Source: CAYXTW01 sp964452645
Lineage (GTDB): Bacteria; Zixibacteria; MSB-5A5; GN15; PGXB01
NCBI GenBank assembly: GCA_964452645.1
Contig: CAYVMO010000003.1
Coordinates: 124,001-188,000, forward strand
Direction: 5' to 3'
Length of the DNA: 64,000 bases
In this document: positions 16,201 through 24,435 of the stretch, piece by piece
Layout: each line of letters begins with the position of its first letter
How positions within the stretch are numbered: position 1 is the stretch's first letter
Notes under the pieces: generated by a model
What the model saw: the letters and a program-made list of their open reading frames with translations, nothing else
Told to the model about the DNA's origin: nothing
Database searches by the model: none
Position numbers and translations under genes: made by a program

Positions 16201-17095
16201 TTTGGGTACCATTGCCCCAGCCGCCGGCAACACCGCACATGCCGTAGTTATCGTTGGTCATCATCCCGAAAATACCGGACGTATGAGTCCCATGGCCATT
16301 AAAATCGCGCGGATCATTATCCTGACCGCTGCAATCCTCACCTGGCCAGCAACTGGTGGTCGACTGGATAAAGTCGTAGCCGATCCAGTCGTCAACATAG
16401 CCGTTGCCGTCGTCATCGACTCCGGAAGAGCCGTTCAACTCGGCGGTGTTAATCCACATATTCCCGCGTGACGCTCCCGGATTTGAAACCGAAGCGTTAG
16501 CGCCGCCCAGATCCGGGTGGTAATAACGAGTCCCCGAATCGAGGATTGCCACGATAGTTGAAGTACTCCCGGCCTCGATATCCCACGCCTCGGGGGCATC
16601 GATATCGTGGTCGCTGGTCTGATTGAGATGCCATTGATAAGAATAATAAAAATCATTAGGTGTGGCATACATGGTGTGAATGCCTATCGGCTCGACCTTT
16701 TCGACCATCGGGTTGTTTCGATAGGCTTCCATTGCATCTTCCAGCGTCCCCGTTTCGAATCTGATTTTATGATACCGGGCAAGCTCAGCGCCGTTGGCCA
16801 GCAGGCTTTTCTCCGCACCCGGGAATTGCCTTTTTATACCGGATACAGCGAATCGATCGCAAATCTTATCGAATTCCGCATCGCCGATATGCACGACATT
16901 ATTAGGGGATAAAGTCATTTTTAAATTACCGACTTCCGGTTTCATCACCACAATAAACCTGTCAGGGACGTAACCCAGAAAAGACGGAATTTGCTGCGGT
17001 CGATCGATCTGTTTAATCTGATCAGCCGAAAATGCAGCAGAAGAGACGGTAAGGACGGCAAAAAGAATGGTCAGCAGTATAGCCTTTTTGCTCAT
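13208..17095 (-). CDS. Secreted subtilisin-like serine protease with PKD repeats and FlgD-like C-terminal sorting domain
   Basis: 1295 aa from the ATG at 17095, chosen because AGGAGG lies 8 nt upstream. A signal peptide (1-24) is followed by a propeptide-like region. The S8 catalytic domain has Asp186 (ILDSGTRYYHPDL), His268 (NGHGTHTSG) and Ser447 (SGTSMATPMVAG). Four PKD domains follow in tandem, each with W-x-FGDGGTS. A jelly-roll-like domain, a fifth PKD domain and a carboxypeptidase-regulatory or Ig-like domain come next. The last 85 residues hold QNQPNPFNPITDISF...GIYFYRLQ, the FlgD-like C-terminal module used as a secretion/attachment signal in FCB bacteria. Probably an extracellular proteolytic enzyme. 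Confidence 0.92.
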   Translation of the reverse strand: MSKKAILLTILFAVLTVSSAAFSADQIKQIDRPQQIPSFLGYVPDRFIVVMKPEVGNLKMTLSPNNVVHIGDAEFDKICDRFAVSGIKRQFPGAEKSLLANGAELARYHKIRFETGTLEDAMEAYRNNPMVEKVEPIGIHTMYATPNDFYYSYQWHLNQTSDHDIDAPEAWDIEAGSTSTIVAILDSGTRYYHPDLGGANASVSNPGASRGNMWINTAELNGSSGVDDDGNGYVDDWIGYDFIQSTTSCWPGEDCSGQDNDPRDFNGHGTHTSGIFGMMTNDNYGMCGVAGGWGNGTQTEYGNGVKIMPLRMGYSYNYLGQEYGVVLMDAAAEAFYYAADNGARIASCSWGSSNSGGIGAAATYFLNSGGIICVAAGNDGAETSPDYLNGRGDCISVAATNETDNGASFTTYGTWVDICAPGNNIYSTYHDHTDPNTTYWAAMSGTSMATPMVAGVCALIWSQNPSWTAAQVKNQLFSSADNIDAYLSSKYIGKMGAGRINAYNAVNTGPPPAPVANFSGSPTSGTEPLTVNFTDLSTGSITGWNWTFGDGGTSLAQNPSHQYTSAGTYTVSLTVTGPGGSDDETKTNYITVNPCVLPTAGFVGNPTSGEVPLTVNFTNQSSGATSYSWTFGDGGTSTATNPNHNYTSGGTYTVTLTATNSCGNDIFTRTNYITVTCTPPVAGFVGSPTSGDYPLNVSFTDQSTGATSWSWTFGDGGTSTQQNPSHNYTSAGIYTVALTVTNSCGNDTETKTDYITVTEPPCYPPVADFIGSPTSGEYNLPVNFTDLSTNSPTSWSWTFGDGGTSMAQNPSHTYTAAGTYTVSLTATNSCGSDGETKIDYITVTEPAGWTVITYDDFESGWGNYTDGGSDCSRYTGGTYAHQGSAAADIQDNSGTASSFYHTANYDVSGYTDLEVEFWFYAYSMETNEDFWLQYYDGSTWRTVETWASGTDFNNNTFYNKVVTISSGTYNFPSNAGIRFMCDASNNSDDVYIDEIEFRGSGVQTPPPPTAEFVGTPTTGFAPLTVNFTDQSTDNPTSWSWTFGDGGTSTAQNPSHQYTVAGTYTVSLTATNAYGNDTKTKTDYITVAEAGQNVMHVHDIVVTRSGSRRVRGAATITIYDLGGSPVSGAAVYADYTGPNSGSVSGNTNTSGQVTLQTAFRTRPSGEWCFTVTNVTKSDWTYDAGSNVVTEACESGYVAKAGDPAASLLPTEFGLAQNQPNPFNPITDISFALPAATHVTLEIFNVLGQRVTVLADGEFEAGIHTVSWDASRQASGIYFYRLQADKFVASKKMLLLK
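14571..15555 (-). repeat. Tandem PKD-encoding repeats (about 244-258 bp period)
   Basis: Four adjacent units share the coding pattern for FGDGGTS and D/NYITV. The latter gives similar DNA (gtgatataatc or variants) at 14571, 14829, 15073 and 15325. A fifth unit at about 13838-14080 is separated by a jelly-roll-like domain. They are protein-domain repeats, divergent enough not to be a recent expansion. Confidence 0.7.
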
Positions 17096-17244
17096 TGATA
17101 AATCCTCCGATTGCATGATTAGTTACTCTAACATATTAGTCTGGATACAGGAATAATATTATATCGGCACCCCTCCTTCCCGAATAAAAATTTCGCTATT
17201 TAATGCGGGCATTAATGATAATAATTTTCAAGTGTAACTAAAAA

Positions 17245-17273
17245 ATAATACGCAGCGAAAAATATTCTGTCAA
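17245..17273 (-). promoter_or_regulatory. Sigma70-like promoter of the protease gene
   Basis: On the minus strand TTGACA (17273-17268), 17 bp, TATTAT (17250-17245). Transcription would begin about 17238, leaving a leader of about 140 nt before the ATG at 17095. This and the palindrome at 17482 occupy the 452-nt divergent region between the protease and rrf2; nothing else coding was seen there. Confidence 0.55.
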
Positions 17274-17481
17274 TAAAAAAATAGCGATTAATATAAACCT
17301 GTCGGTCATAACTTAAGATATCATTTTTCCTTAAGACAATAACAAGCGATAGAAATTCCCGGTAAATTCGTAAATTCCGGGGTATTTGTTATGCCGATGG
17401 CGCTGGAAATTTCGGCACAATTTCCGGAATCATAAATAATTGTGGCCAAAAACTCCTGTTTATATGAATTTTAGGGAACAA

Positions 17482-17507
17482 AATACTATACTTTTTCGTA
17501 TAGTATT
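17482..17507 (+). promoter_or_regulatory. Perfect palindrome upstream of rrf2: candidate operator of the SUF operon
   Basis: AATACTATAC and its exact complement GTATAGTATT are separated by TTTTTC, giving a 10+6+10 dyad centred 54 nt before the ATG of the Rrf2-family regulator. It contains -10-like TATACT/TATAGT elements. Rrf2 regulators bind dyads of this size and often autoregulate; assigning this site to it is inference. It could alternatively fold as an RNA hairpin, but the AT-rich stem is weak. Confidence 0.6.
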
Positions 17508-17547
17508 ATTAGGAGAAAAAAACGTTGAATAAGAGAGTAAAAATAAA

Positions 17548-18009
17548 ATGAAAATTACCGCACCTGAAGAATACGGGCTCCGTTGTATGTTGCTTTTCGC
17601 TCGGGCCAAGCCGGGGACCTCTTTGACGCTTCCTGAAATCAGCGATAAAGAAGGGCTTTCCCTGCCATACGCCGGAAAACTCATAATGATTTTGAAAAAG
17701 GCCGGTCTTTTGAAAGCGGTCAGGGGGAGGAATGGGGGTTATATTCTTGCCCAGTTGCCCGAAAAAATCAGTTTGGATGAAATATTCGCTGCCCTGGGCG
17801 ACAAGCTTTACGGACCGCACCATTGTGATCGTTATAGCAGAAATAAAGGTGAATGCATTCATACCGGCGATTGTCAGGTAGGCAGCATCTGGAGATTCTT
17901 CGACCAGTACATCCAGACCGTTCTTTCAAGGCTGACCCTGGCCGATGTCGTCTCGGGAAAAGTGGAATTTACCGGCCCGGAATTTTCGAACCTCCGGGAA
18001 ACCAATTAA
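17548..18009 (+). CDS. Rrf2-family iron-sulfur transcriptional regulator (IscR-like) of the SUF operon
   Basis: 153 aa. N-terminal winged helix (ITAPEEYGLRCMLLFA, then GRNGGYILA in the wing). Three cysteines, Cys93, Cys103 and Cys109, lie at the position of the [2Fe-2S] ligands of IscR, with spacing 9 and 5 residues, wider than in E. coli IscR. The gene starts the suf cluster and ends 39 nt before sufC. It probably senses cluster status and represses the operon through the palindrome at 17482-17507. An AAGAGAG sequence serves as ribosome binding site. Confidence 0.9.
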   Translation: MKITAPEEYGLRCMLLFARAKPGTSLTLPEISDKEGLSLPYAGKLIMILKKAGLLKAVRGRNGGYILAQLPEKISLDEIFAALGDKLYGPHHCDRYSRNKGECIHTGDCQVGSIWRFFDQYIQTVLSRLTLADVVSGKVEFTGPEFSNLRETN

Positions 18010-18048
18010 GAGATAATAAATTGAAAACTTTTCAAATTAGAGGATATA

Positions 18049-18819
18049 ATGAACGAAGCAAAAACGATATTAAAGGTAGATGATGTCCATGTTGAGGTGG
18101 CCGAAAAAGAGGTTGTCCGCGGCGTCTCGATTGAGGTGAAAGCCGGTGAGAAACACGCTCTCATGGGCCCCAACGGATCGGGCAAATCAAGCCTGGCCAA
18201 TGCTCTGGCCGGTCATCCGGATTATAAAATAATCTCCGGTTCGGTGGAATTAATGGGTCGCGATTTGCTCGCCATGGATGTCAGCGAACGTTCTCTGGCC
18301 GGTTTGTTTCTCGGTTTCCAATATCCGCTGGCGATTCCCGGGGTAACGGTGGCCAATTTCATGCGCGCCGCCCTGAAGGCGCGAAACGGCGGCGAAGATA
18401 TAATGAAAAACTTCCGCAAAGATTTTACCGAACAAATGAAACTTCTGGAAATCGATCAGTCGTTTGCCACTCGTTATGTCAACGAAGGTTTCTCCGGCGG
18501 TGAGAAAAAGCGCCTGGAGATTTTGCAGATGGCAATACTCAAACCGAAAATGGCGATTCTGGATGAGACCGATTCCGGACTCGATATTGATGCCTTAAAA
18601 GTCGTCGCCAACGGCATCAATCGCTCTGCTCCCGAGGACGGCGGCGTTATTCTGGTAACACATTATCAAAGACTCCTGAACTATATCGTACCGGATAAAG
18701 TTCACGTGATGATGAACGGCCGAATTGTCCGTTCCGGCGGCTCGGAATTAGCTTTCGAATTAGAGGAGAAGGGGTACGATTGGCTGGAGTCCAAAATCGT
18801 TGAGAAAGCAGGGGTATAA
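18049..18819 (+). CDS. sufC: Fe-S cluster assembly ATPase SufC
   Basis: 256 aa ABC-type ATPase. It has Walker A GPNGSGKSS, signature FSGGEKKRLEILQM, Walker B MAILDETDSGLD and switch VTHYQR, all typical of SufC. The EKKR variant after SGGE and the DETDSGLD motif separate SufC from transporters. It binds SufB and SufD and drives scaffold rearrangement in the cytoplasm. It precedes sufB with a 1-nt gap. Confidence 0.97.
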   Translation: MNEAKTILKVDDVHVEVAEKEVVRGVSIEVKAGEKHALMGPNGSGKSSLANALAGHPDYKIISGSVELMGRDLLAMDVSERSLAGLFLGFQYPLAIPGVTVANFMRAALKARNGGEDIMKNFRKDFTEQMKLLEIDQSFATRYVNEGFSGGEKKRLEILQMAILKPKMAILDETDSGLDIDALKVVANGINRSAPEDGGVILVTHYQRLLNYIVPDKVHVMMNGRIVRSGGSELAFELEEKGYDWLESKIVEKAGV

Positions 18820-18820
18820 T

Positions 18821-20251
18821 ATGAAAGATACATTACAAAAAAATACAAACGTCAGCGATATCGGCGATAATTACGCCGAAAAGTACGGTTTTCATGACCC
18901 CGAGGAATATTTCCATAAGGGTGCGAGAGGATTGAGTCATGAAGTTGTCGAGATGATTTCGCAGATGAAAAAAGAGCCGGACTGGATGCGGGATTTCCGC
19001 CATAAGGCTCTCGATATTTTCCTCCAAAAACCGATGCCTAGATGGGGCGACACGAAGATATTAAATGCCATAGACTTCGATAATATTTTCTACTATATAA
19101 AACCGATTGCCGAAAAAGGTGAAAATTGGGATGATGTCCCGACCTATATAAAGAATACTTTTAATCGTCTGGGTATCCCCGAAGCCGAAAAGAAATTTCT
19201 CGCCGGAGTTTCCGCGCAGTACGAATCGGAAGTGGTTTATCATTCGTTTCATAAAGATCTGGAAAAGCAGGGTGTTATTTTTCTTGATATGGACAGCGGT
19301 CTTCGCGAACATCCCGATATCGTTAAAAAGTATTTTGCTACCATTATACCGGCGATGGACAACAAATTCGCGGCCCTTAATTCCGCCGTCTGGTCGGGCG
19401 GGTCGTTTATATATGTGCCTCCCGGTATTGATGTTAAGATACCGCTCCAGGCTTATTTTCGGATCAACGCCAAAAACATGGGGCAATTCGAACGGACGCT
19501 GATTATTGCGGATAAAGGCTCGCGAGTGCACTATATCGAGGGCTGCACCGCCCCGGTTTATTCCACCGATTCGCTTCATTCGGCCGTCGTGGAGTTAATT
19601 GCCCTGGAGGATTCTTATATCCGATATACCACTATTCAAAACTGGTCACGAAATGTGCTGAATCTGGTGACCAAACGCGCCGCGGCCTATAAAAACGCCA
19701 CCGTCGAGTGGGTCGACGGAAATCTGGGTTCGAAATTGACCATGAAATATCCGTGCGTGTATCTCCTCGGCGAACATGCCAAAGGCGAAATTTTATCGGT
19801 CGCCTTCGCCGGAAAAGGTCAACATCAGGATGCCGGCGCCAAAGTCATTCACGTGGCGCCTAATACAAGTTCACGGATTACATCCAAATCAATATCGAAA
19901 GCGGGTGGCCGGGCATCATATCGCGGTTTGGTCAAAATCCACCCCAATGCGGTGAACAGCAAAACTTCGGTCGAATGCGATGCTCTGTTAATAGATGAAA
20001 ACTCCCGCTCCGATACATATCCGACCATGGAAATCGATGCTGACGAGGTTCGCGTCGAGCATGAAGCGCGGGTCAGCAAAGTGGCCGAGGAACAGCTTTT
20101 TTATCTGACCAGTCGTGGTCTTTCGGAAGATGAGGCCCGCCTGCTGATTGTCAATGGTTTTATCGAACCGTTCACCAAGGAGCTGCCGATGGAATATGCC
20201 GTCGAATTAAATCGACTGATCGAGCTGGAGATGGAGGGTTCGGTTGGTTAA
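18821..20251 (+). CDS. sufB: Fe-S cluster assembly scaffold SufB
   Basis: 476 aa from the ATG at 18821; a TTG at 18800 inside sufC is rejected. Family segments include SGGSFIYVPPGIDVKIPLQAY, FERTLIIADKGSRVHYIEGC, the right-handed beta-helix core, and C-terminal EARVSKVAEEQLFYLTSRGL. The EGCTAP cysteine corresponds to the conserved SufB Cys region. SufB forms the SufBC2D scaffold on which the cluster is built. It lies between sufC and sufD. Confidence 0.97.
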   Translation: MKDTLQKNTNVSDIGDNYAEKYGFHDPEEYFHKGARGLSHEVVEMISQMKKEPDWMRDFRHKALDIFLQKPMPRWGDTKILNAIDFDNIFYYIKPIAEKGENWDDVPTYIKNTFNRLGIPEAEKKFLAGVSAQYESEVVYHSFHKDLEKQGVIFLDMDSGLREHPDIVKKYFATIIPAMDNKFAALNSAVWSGGSFIYVPPGIDVKIPLQAYFRINAKNMGQFERTLIIADKGSRVHYIEGCTAPVYSTDSLHSAVVELIALEDSYIRYTTIQNWSRNVLNLVTKRAAAYKNATVEWVDGNLGSKLTMKYPCVYLLGEHAKGEILSVAFAGKGQHQDAGAKVIHVAPNTSSRITSKSISKAGGRASYRGLVKIHPNAVNSKTSVECDALLIDENSRSDTYPTMEIDADEVRVEHEARVSKVAEEQLFYLTSRGLSEDEARLLIVNGFIEPFTKELPMEYAVELNRLIELEMEGSVG

Positions 20252-20278
20252 CAGGTTTTATATTAAGGAGAAATGAAA

Positions 20279-21574
20279 ATGAGCATACAGGTAGCGGAGA
20301 ATAGTCGCATTCGATTTCGCAAAATCGACAGGAAGGAACCGGAATGGTTGTATAATCTACGTCGTGAAGGCTGGACGGCTTATAATGATATGCCCCTTCC
20401 GGACAAAGTAGTACATTTGTGGCGATATACCGACCCCAAAAATTTTCTTATCAGTCAGCCGCAGGAGTTGGTCAATATTATTCCGCCCCATCCGGATCCA
20501 TCGGAAAGCAAAATTGTTCATCCGAAACCGGATATTTCCGGATATGGATATAACCGCCCTGATTTTATGACTTTCGCCTTTCTTGACCCGGAATTATCTC
20601 AAAAAGGTGTTGTTTTTAAAGATTTATATTCCGCCATACGACGCAATGGTTCGGCGATTGAAAAACATTTCGGATCGCTTATCGGTGAAAAATTCGGCAA
20701 ATTCGAGGCGATGAACCTCGCTCTGTGGAATACCGGATTATATCTTTACATCCCCGACAATATTGTCATAAAGAAGCCGATTCGACTTCAAAGACATCCG
20801 GCCGGGCCATTTACATTTCATCGATTTTTGGCGGTGATCGGAAAAAATTCGCAGGTGACAATTATCGATGACTACTCCGGCGAATGCCGCAATGAAGAAT
20901 CGCAAATAAACAGTATAACCGAAATTTTCGTCGACGAATCTTCGGTGGTAAACTACGCCAACCTTCAGCGTCAAGGAGTCAACTGTCAAACATATATTAC
21001 TCAGCGCGCCCGAATACAACAGAATTCGCAGCTACATTCGATATTCGCCGGATTGGGAGGCCATATATCAAAAGTAAACGCCGGGACAATTCTCGATGGT
21101 CGTGGTGCCGAAGGCCGGATGTACGGTGTTGTTTTCGGCCATGAAAACCAGCATTTTGATTATCACACATTGCACCATCATAAGGCAAGCGAATCATATT
21201 CCAATATCGATTTCAAGATTGTCCTCAAGGATAAATCGAATTCCGCCTATACCGGACTGATAAAAATAAACGAAGATGCCCTGAATTGCGAGGCTTATCA
21301 GGAAAACAGAAATATGCTTTTGAACAAGGGCGCGAAAGCCGAAACGATTCCGGAACTGGAAATTCTATGCGATCAGGTACAATGCAGTCACGGGGCGACA
21401 GTCGGGCCGATCGATCCCGACATGCTTTTTTATCTGCAGAGTCGTGGCTTGAATCGCGAGGATGCAGTACGGACTGTCGTCTCCGGTTTCGTCGAGCCGA
21501 CGCTCAGCCGGTTACCCGAGGATCTTAACGGCCTGATGAAAGAAATGATTATAACGAAACTTCAGGGAGAATAA
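20279..21574 (+). CDS. sufD: Fe-S cluster assembly protein SufD
   Basis: 431 aa from the second ATG at 20279. The GGAG at 20267-20270 is 8 nt away from it, whereas the ATG at 20273 is only 2 nt away. It has a beta-helix core with SufD features: NTGLYLYIPDNIVIKKPIRL, FDYHTLHHHKASES (the conserved His region) and the C-terminal CSHGATVGPIDPDMLFYLQS. SufD partners SufB in the SufBC2D complex. The next gene begins one base after the stop. Confidence 0.95.
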   Translation: MSIQVAENSRIRFRKIDRKEPEWLYNLRREGWTAYNDMPLPDKVVHLWRYTDPKNFLISQPQELVNIIPPHPDPSESKIVHPKPDISGYGYNRPDFMTFAFLDPELSQKGVVFKDLYSAIRRNGSAIEKHFGSLIGEKFGKFEAMNLALWNTGLYLYIPDNIVIKKPIRLQRHPAGPFTFHRFLAVIGKNSQVTIIDDYSGECRNEESQINSITEIFVDESSVVNYANLQRQGVNCQTYITQRARIQQNSQLHSIFAGLGGHISKVNAGTILDGRGAEGRMYGVVFGHENQHFDYHTLHHHKASESYSNIDFKIVLKDKSNSAYTGLIKINEDALNCEAYQENRNMLLNKGAKAETIPELEILCDQVQCSHGATVGPIDPDMLFYLQSRGLNREDAVRTVVSGFVEPTLSRLPEDLNGLMKEMIITKLQGE

Positions 21575-21575
21575 A

Positions 21576-21887
21576 ATGGACAATTCATTTATTACAGTGT
21601 GTACCGTAGGTGATGTGAAGGAGTTCAAATCGACGGTTTTTAAATTGGGCGACAGCAGTATCTTGCTGACGAAAATCGGTTTCGACATTTATGCTTTCGA
21701 GGATAAATGCAGCCATGAAAATGTTCCTTTCGGTGAGCGGGAAATTATCAACGGTCAAATTCAATGTCCGATGCACGGGTCTTGTTTTGATGTTAAAACC
21801 GGTAAACCGATGCAACTTCCGGCAGTGGTCGAGATTAAAACCTATGAGGTTAAGGTCGAGAACAATAATGTTCTGGTGGCGATATAA
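21576..21887 (+). CDS. Rieske-type [2Fe-2S] ferredoxin in the SUF operon
   Basis: 103 aa, a single Rieske domain. Ligands are Cys45-x-His47 (KCSHENVPF) and Cys64-x2-His67 (CPMHGSCFD). No membrane anchor or oxygenase domain is present, so it is a soluble Rieske ferredoxin like NirD or BphF-type proteins. Placement between sufD and sufS, 1 nt and 14 nt from its neighbours, suggests it supplies electrons to cluster assembly or is a client matured there. That role is inference. Confidence 0.9.
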   Translation: MDNSFITVCTVGDVKEFKSTVFKLGDSSILLTKIGFDIYAFEDKCSHENVPFGEREIINGQIQCPMHGSCFDVKTGKPMQLPAVVEIKTYEVKVENNNVLVAI

Positions 21888-21901
21888 ACGGAGCGAGTAA
21901 G

Positions 21902-23197
21902 ATGAAAATCATACATACTGATCCCGGAATTCCGGTCGAGACGGAAAAAGAGACGAAGATGGATACGCTGTCTTTGAATGTCGATAAGATTAAAGAGGAT
22001 TTTCCGATTTTCAGCCGTCAGATTAACGGCGAATCCCTGGTATATCTGGACAGCGCCGCGACGACACAGAAACCTCAAGTTGTAATCAATGCTCTTATTT
22101 CATACTATACCAGACATAATGCTAACGTTCACCGAGGATTACATACACTGGCTGAAGAGGCCACCTCGGCTTATGAGGCGGTCCGGGATAAGGTCGCCGA
22201 GTTTATCGGTGGTGTCAGGAGGGAGGAAGTAATATTTACGCGGAATACTACCGAGGCAATTAATATAGTGGCGCAATCGTGGGGGCGCAAAAATATCAAA
22301 CGGGGTGACCGGATTGTAATTACACAGATGGAGCACCACGCCAATCTGGTCCCCTGGTTGATTCTGGCCCGAGAAACGGGCGCCGAACTGGAATATATAA
22401 AAATCGACGGCGATGGTTATCTTGATTTAGACAATATCGCCGACATAATTAATGCCAAAACCAAAATCGTAGCGTTGACGCATATGTCGAATGTTTTGGG
22501 GACGATTAATCCGGTGGAAGATATAATTGATTTGGCTCACAGGCGCGGAGCGGTGTGTTTGGTGGACGGCGCTCAGAGTACACCGCACCTGCCGGTCAAT
22601 ATTGCCACGATGAATCCCGATTTTTTTGCTTTTTCCGCCCACAAAATGCTTGGTCCGACCGGGGTCGGGGTTCTTTATGCAAAAGAAGAACATCTGAGAA
22701 ACATGGAACCGGTTCAGTACGGCGGGGAAATGATCAGCGAAGTACGTTATGATTATGTCAACTGGGCCGAATTACCGTGGAAATTCGAAGCGGGCACACC
22801 CAATATCGCCGATGTCATCGCTTTCGGCCCGGCGCTGGATTATTTGACCAAAATAGGCATGAATAATATTCGCAGCCATGAAATGGAATTGACCCGGTAC
22901 ATCCTGCGCAAATTAGACGAATTGGGCTTTGTCAAACTGTTCGGGCCGATGGATACGCAGCGTCGCGGCAGCGCCGTATCCTTTGTCGATCCCGAAATTC
23001 ATCCCCACGATCTGGCCCAATTTTTGGATTCGCGGGGGATTGCGGTTCGAGCCGGTCATCATTGCGCTCAACCTCTGACTAAATTGCTGGGCGTCAATTC
23101 CACCGTTCGGGCCAGTATGTATATTTATAACAGCAGAGAAGATGTTGACCGATTAATTACAGCTCTCGCGGAGGCTAGGAGGTATTTTTTAAGATGA
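21902..23197 (+). CDS. sufS: Cysteine desulfurase SufS
   Basis: 431 aa, PLP-dependent class V aminotransferase fold. The PLP Lys is Lys248 (FSAHKMLGPTGVG) and the sulfur-accepting cysteine is Cys388 (RAGHHCAQPLT). ThrThr-containing TRNTTEAINIVA and DGAQSTPHLPV are also typical of group II desulfurases. It removes sulfur from cysteine as a persulfide and hands it to SufU. The start at 21902 gives a 19-residue extension before a second Met at 21959; a GGAGCGAG sequence favours 21902. It overlaps sufU by 4 nt. Confidence 0.96.
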   Translation: MKIIHTDPGIPVETEKETKMDTLSLNVDKIKEDFPIFSRQINGESLVYLDSAATTQKPQVVINALISYYTRHNANVHRGLHTLAEEATSAYEAVRDKVAEFIGGVRREEVIFTRNTTEAINIVAQSWGRKNIKRGDRIVITQMEHHANLVPWLILARETGAELEYIKIDGDGYLDLDNIADIINAKTKIVALTHMSNVLGTINPVEDIIDLAHRRGAVCLVDGAQSTPHLPVNIATMNPDFFAFSAHKMLGPTGVGVLYAKEEHLRNMEPVQYGGEMISEVRYDYVNWAELPWKFEAGTPNIADVIAFGPALDYLTKIGMNNIRSHEMELTRYILRKLDELGFVKLFGPMDTQRRGSAVSFVDPEIHPHDLAQFLDSRGIAVRAGHHCAQPLTKLLGVNSTVRASMYIYNSREDVDRLITALAEARRYFLR

Positions 23198-23658
23198 GCG
23201 GAAAACTTGACGAGATGTATCGCGACATTATAATGGAGCATTATCGCTTTCCACGCGGAACTAAGAATATCCAGAATCCCGATCTGGTCAGTGAGGGGCA
23301 GAATCCGGCGTGCGGTGATGAGATCGAAATCAAGGTTAAGATGAATAAAGACAGAGTGCAAAATGTACTGGTTCACTGCGCCGGTTGTGCTATTTCGGTG
23401 GCCTCCGGTTCGATGCTGGCTGAAATTGTTGAAGGCAAAAGTTTAGATGAGATAAAAAAAATTGCCGGTATCGTCAGGGCGTTGCTGAAGGGCGAAGAAA
23501 TCAGTGAAGATATCGATCTTGGTGACCTGGAGGCGCTTAGAGGAGTCAGGAAATTCCCTGTCAGGATTAAATGCGCTCTGCTATCCTGGACCACTTTAGT
23601 CGATGCTATTGAAGCCAGAGAACATGGCCAAATCGCCAATACCTCCACAACTGAATAA
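23194..23658 (+). CDS. sufU: SufU zinc-dependent sulfurtransferase
   Basis: 154 aa. Cys40, Asp42, Cys65 and Cys127 match the zinc site of SufU, and the region between 100 and 120 has the SufU-specific insertion relative to IscU. It accepts the persulfide from SufS and delivers sulfur to SufBCD. It starts inside the sufS stop (ATGA), the usual sufS-sufU coupling of Gram-positive-type SUF systems. It is the last gene of the cluster. Confidence 0.95.
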   Translation: MSGKLDEMYRDIIMEHYRFPRGTKNIQNPDLVSEGQNPACGDEIEIKVKMNKDRVQNVLVHCAGCAISVASGSMLAEIVEGKSLDEIKKIAGIVRALLKGEEISEDIDLGDLEALRGVRKFPVRIKCALLSWTTLVDAIEAREHGQIANTSTTE

Positions 23659-23750
23659 CAGACAATAAGTAACGCCAGCAAACGGCCTGTCGTCAAACGA
23701 CTTTTCCTCAATAAAAGCCTGATTGCCTTACGGATTCCACCGATATATAC

Positions 23751-23779
23751 TTGACAAAACGGCTTAAAGTGTATAATAA
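23751..23779 (+). promoter_or_regulatory. Promoter upstream of the triheme cytochrome gene
   Basis: TTGACA (23751-23756) is followed by TATAAT at 23772-23777 (15 bp) or TAATAA at 23774-23779 (17 bp). A GGAG lies downstream at about 23809, before the ATG at 23826. Confidence 0.55.
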
Positions 23780-23825
23780 TATAGTAAACCGGATTAATCC
23801 TAATTTTTGGAGAAAGTGAGTTGCC

Positions 23826-24341
23826 ATGCGAATTGCCGTATCGATTTTGACAATCACCCTTCTGCTTTTGGCTGTCGTCGTAACCGCCCAGGAAGAAGTA
23901 ACCAAAAAAGTCACGCATGATTATGTTGGTGTTAAAAAATGTAAATTATGCCATAATAAGGACGGAATTTTTCCTTCATGGGAAAAAACCAAACATGCCT
24001 TCGCCTATGATTCTCTCTCGGCTGAAGACCAAAAGAATAAAGACCTCCTCAAGTATTATACGACCGGAACCACGGCCAAGGGTGAATTGCTGACCGGCGT
24101 ACAGTGCGAGGTTTGTCATGGGCCGGGGGGTGATTATATGAAAAAATCCATCATGGAGGATAAAGAGAAGGCTTTCGCTAACGGTCTTATGATGCCGGAC
24201 GAAAAGACCTGCAAAGGCTGCCACAATGAAAAGGCCCCGAAAGCCTTAGCGGCCTTGGCCAAAGATTTCGATTTTAAGAAAATGGTGGCTAAAGGTGTTC
24301 ATCAAATGCCGGAAAAGAAGGAAACTGAAACGAAAAAATAG
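23826..24341 (+). CDS. Periplasmic triheme c-type cytochrome (cytochrome c554-like)
   Basis: 171 aa with a signal peptide (1-21, cleavage after VTA-Q). Three CxxCH haem sites are seen: CKLCH at 39-43, CEVCH near 98 and CKGCH near 137. The layout (first haem, a tryptophan-x3-KHAF segment, then GVQCEVCHGPGG) follows the cytochrome c554 family, which usually has more haems. Extra His in KHAF and GVHQMP could be axial ligands. Probably a periplasmic electron carrier. It is transcribed alone, with a shared terminator after it. Confidence 0.88.
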   Translation: MRIAVSILTITLLLLAVVVTAQEEVTKKVTHDYVGVKKCKLCHNKDGIFPSWEKTKHAFAYDSLSAEDQKNKDLLKYYTTGTTAKGELLTGVQCEVCHGPGGDYMKKSIMEDKEKAFANGLMMPDEKTCKGCHNEKAPKALAALAKDFDFKKMVAKGVHQMPEKKETETKK

Positions 24342-24387
24342 CCATATTGCGTCTTAAACGATTTTATAAAATATCGAAAATAAAAAT

Positions 24388-24414
24388 GGGGATGGTTGTT
24401 ACCATCCCCGTTTT
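24388..24414. terminator. Bidirectional rho-independent terminator
   Basis: GGGGATGG, loop TTGTTA, CCATCCCC, then GTTTT. The 5' side is preceded by AAAA, so it works on both strands between the cytochrome (ends 24341) and the convergent dockerin gene (ends 24436). Confidence 0.85.
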
Positions 24415-24435
24415 ATTTAAAAATCTATATTCCCC

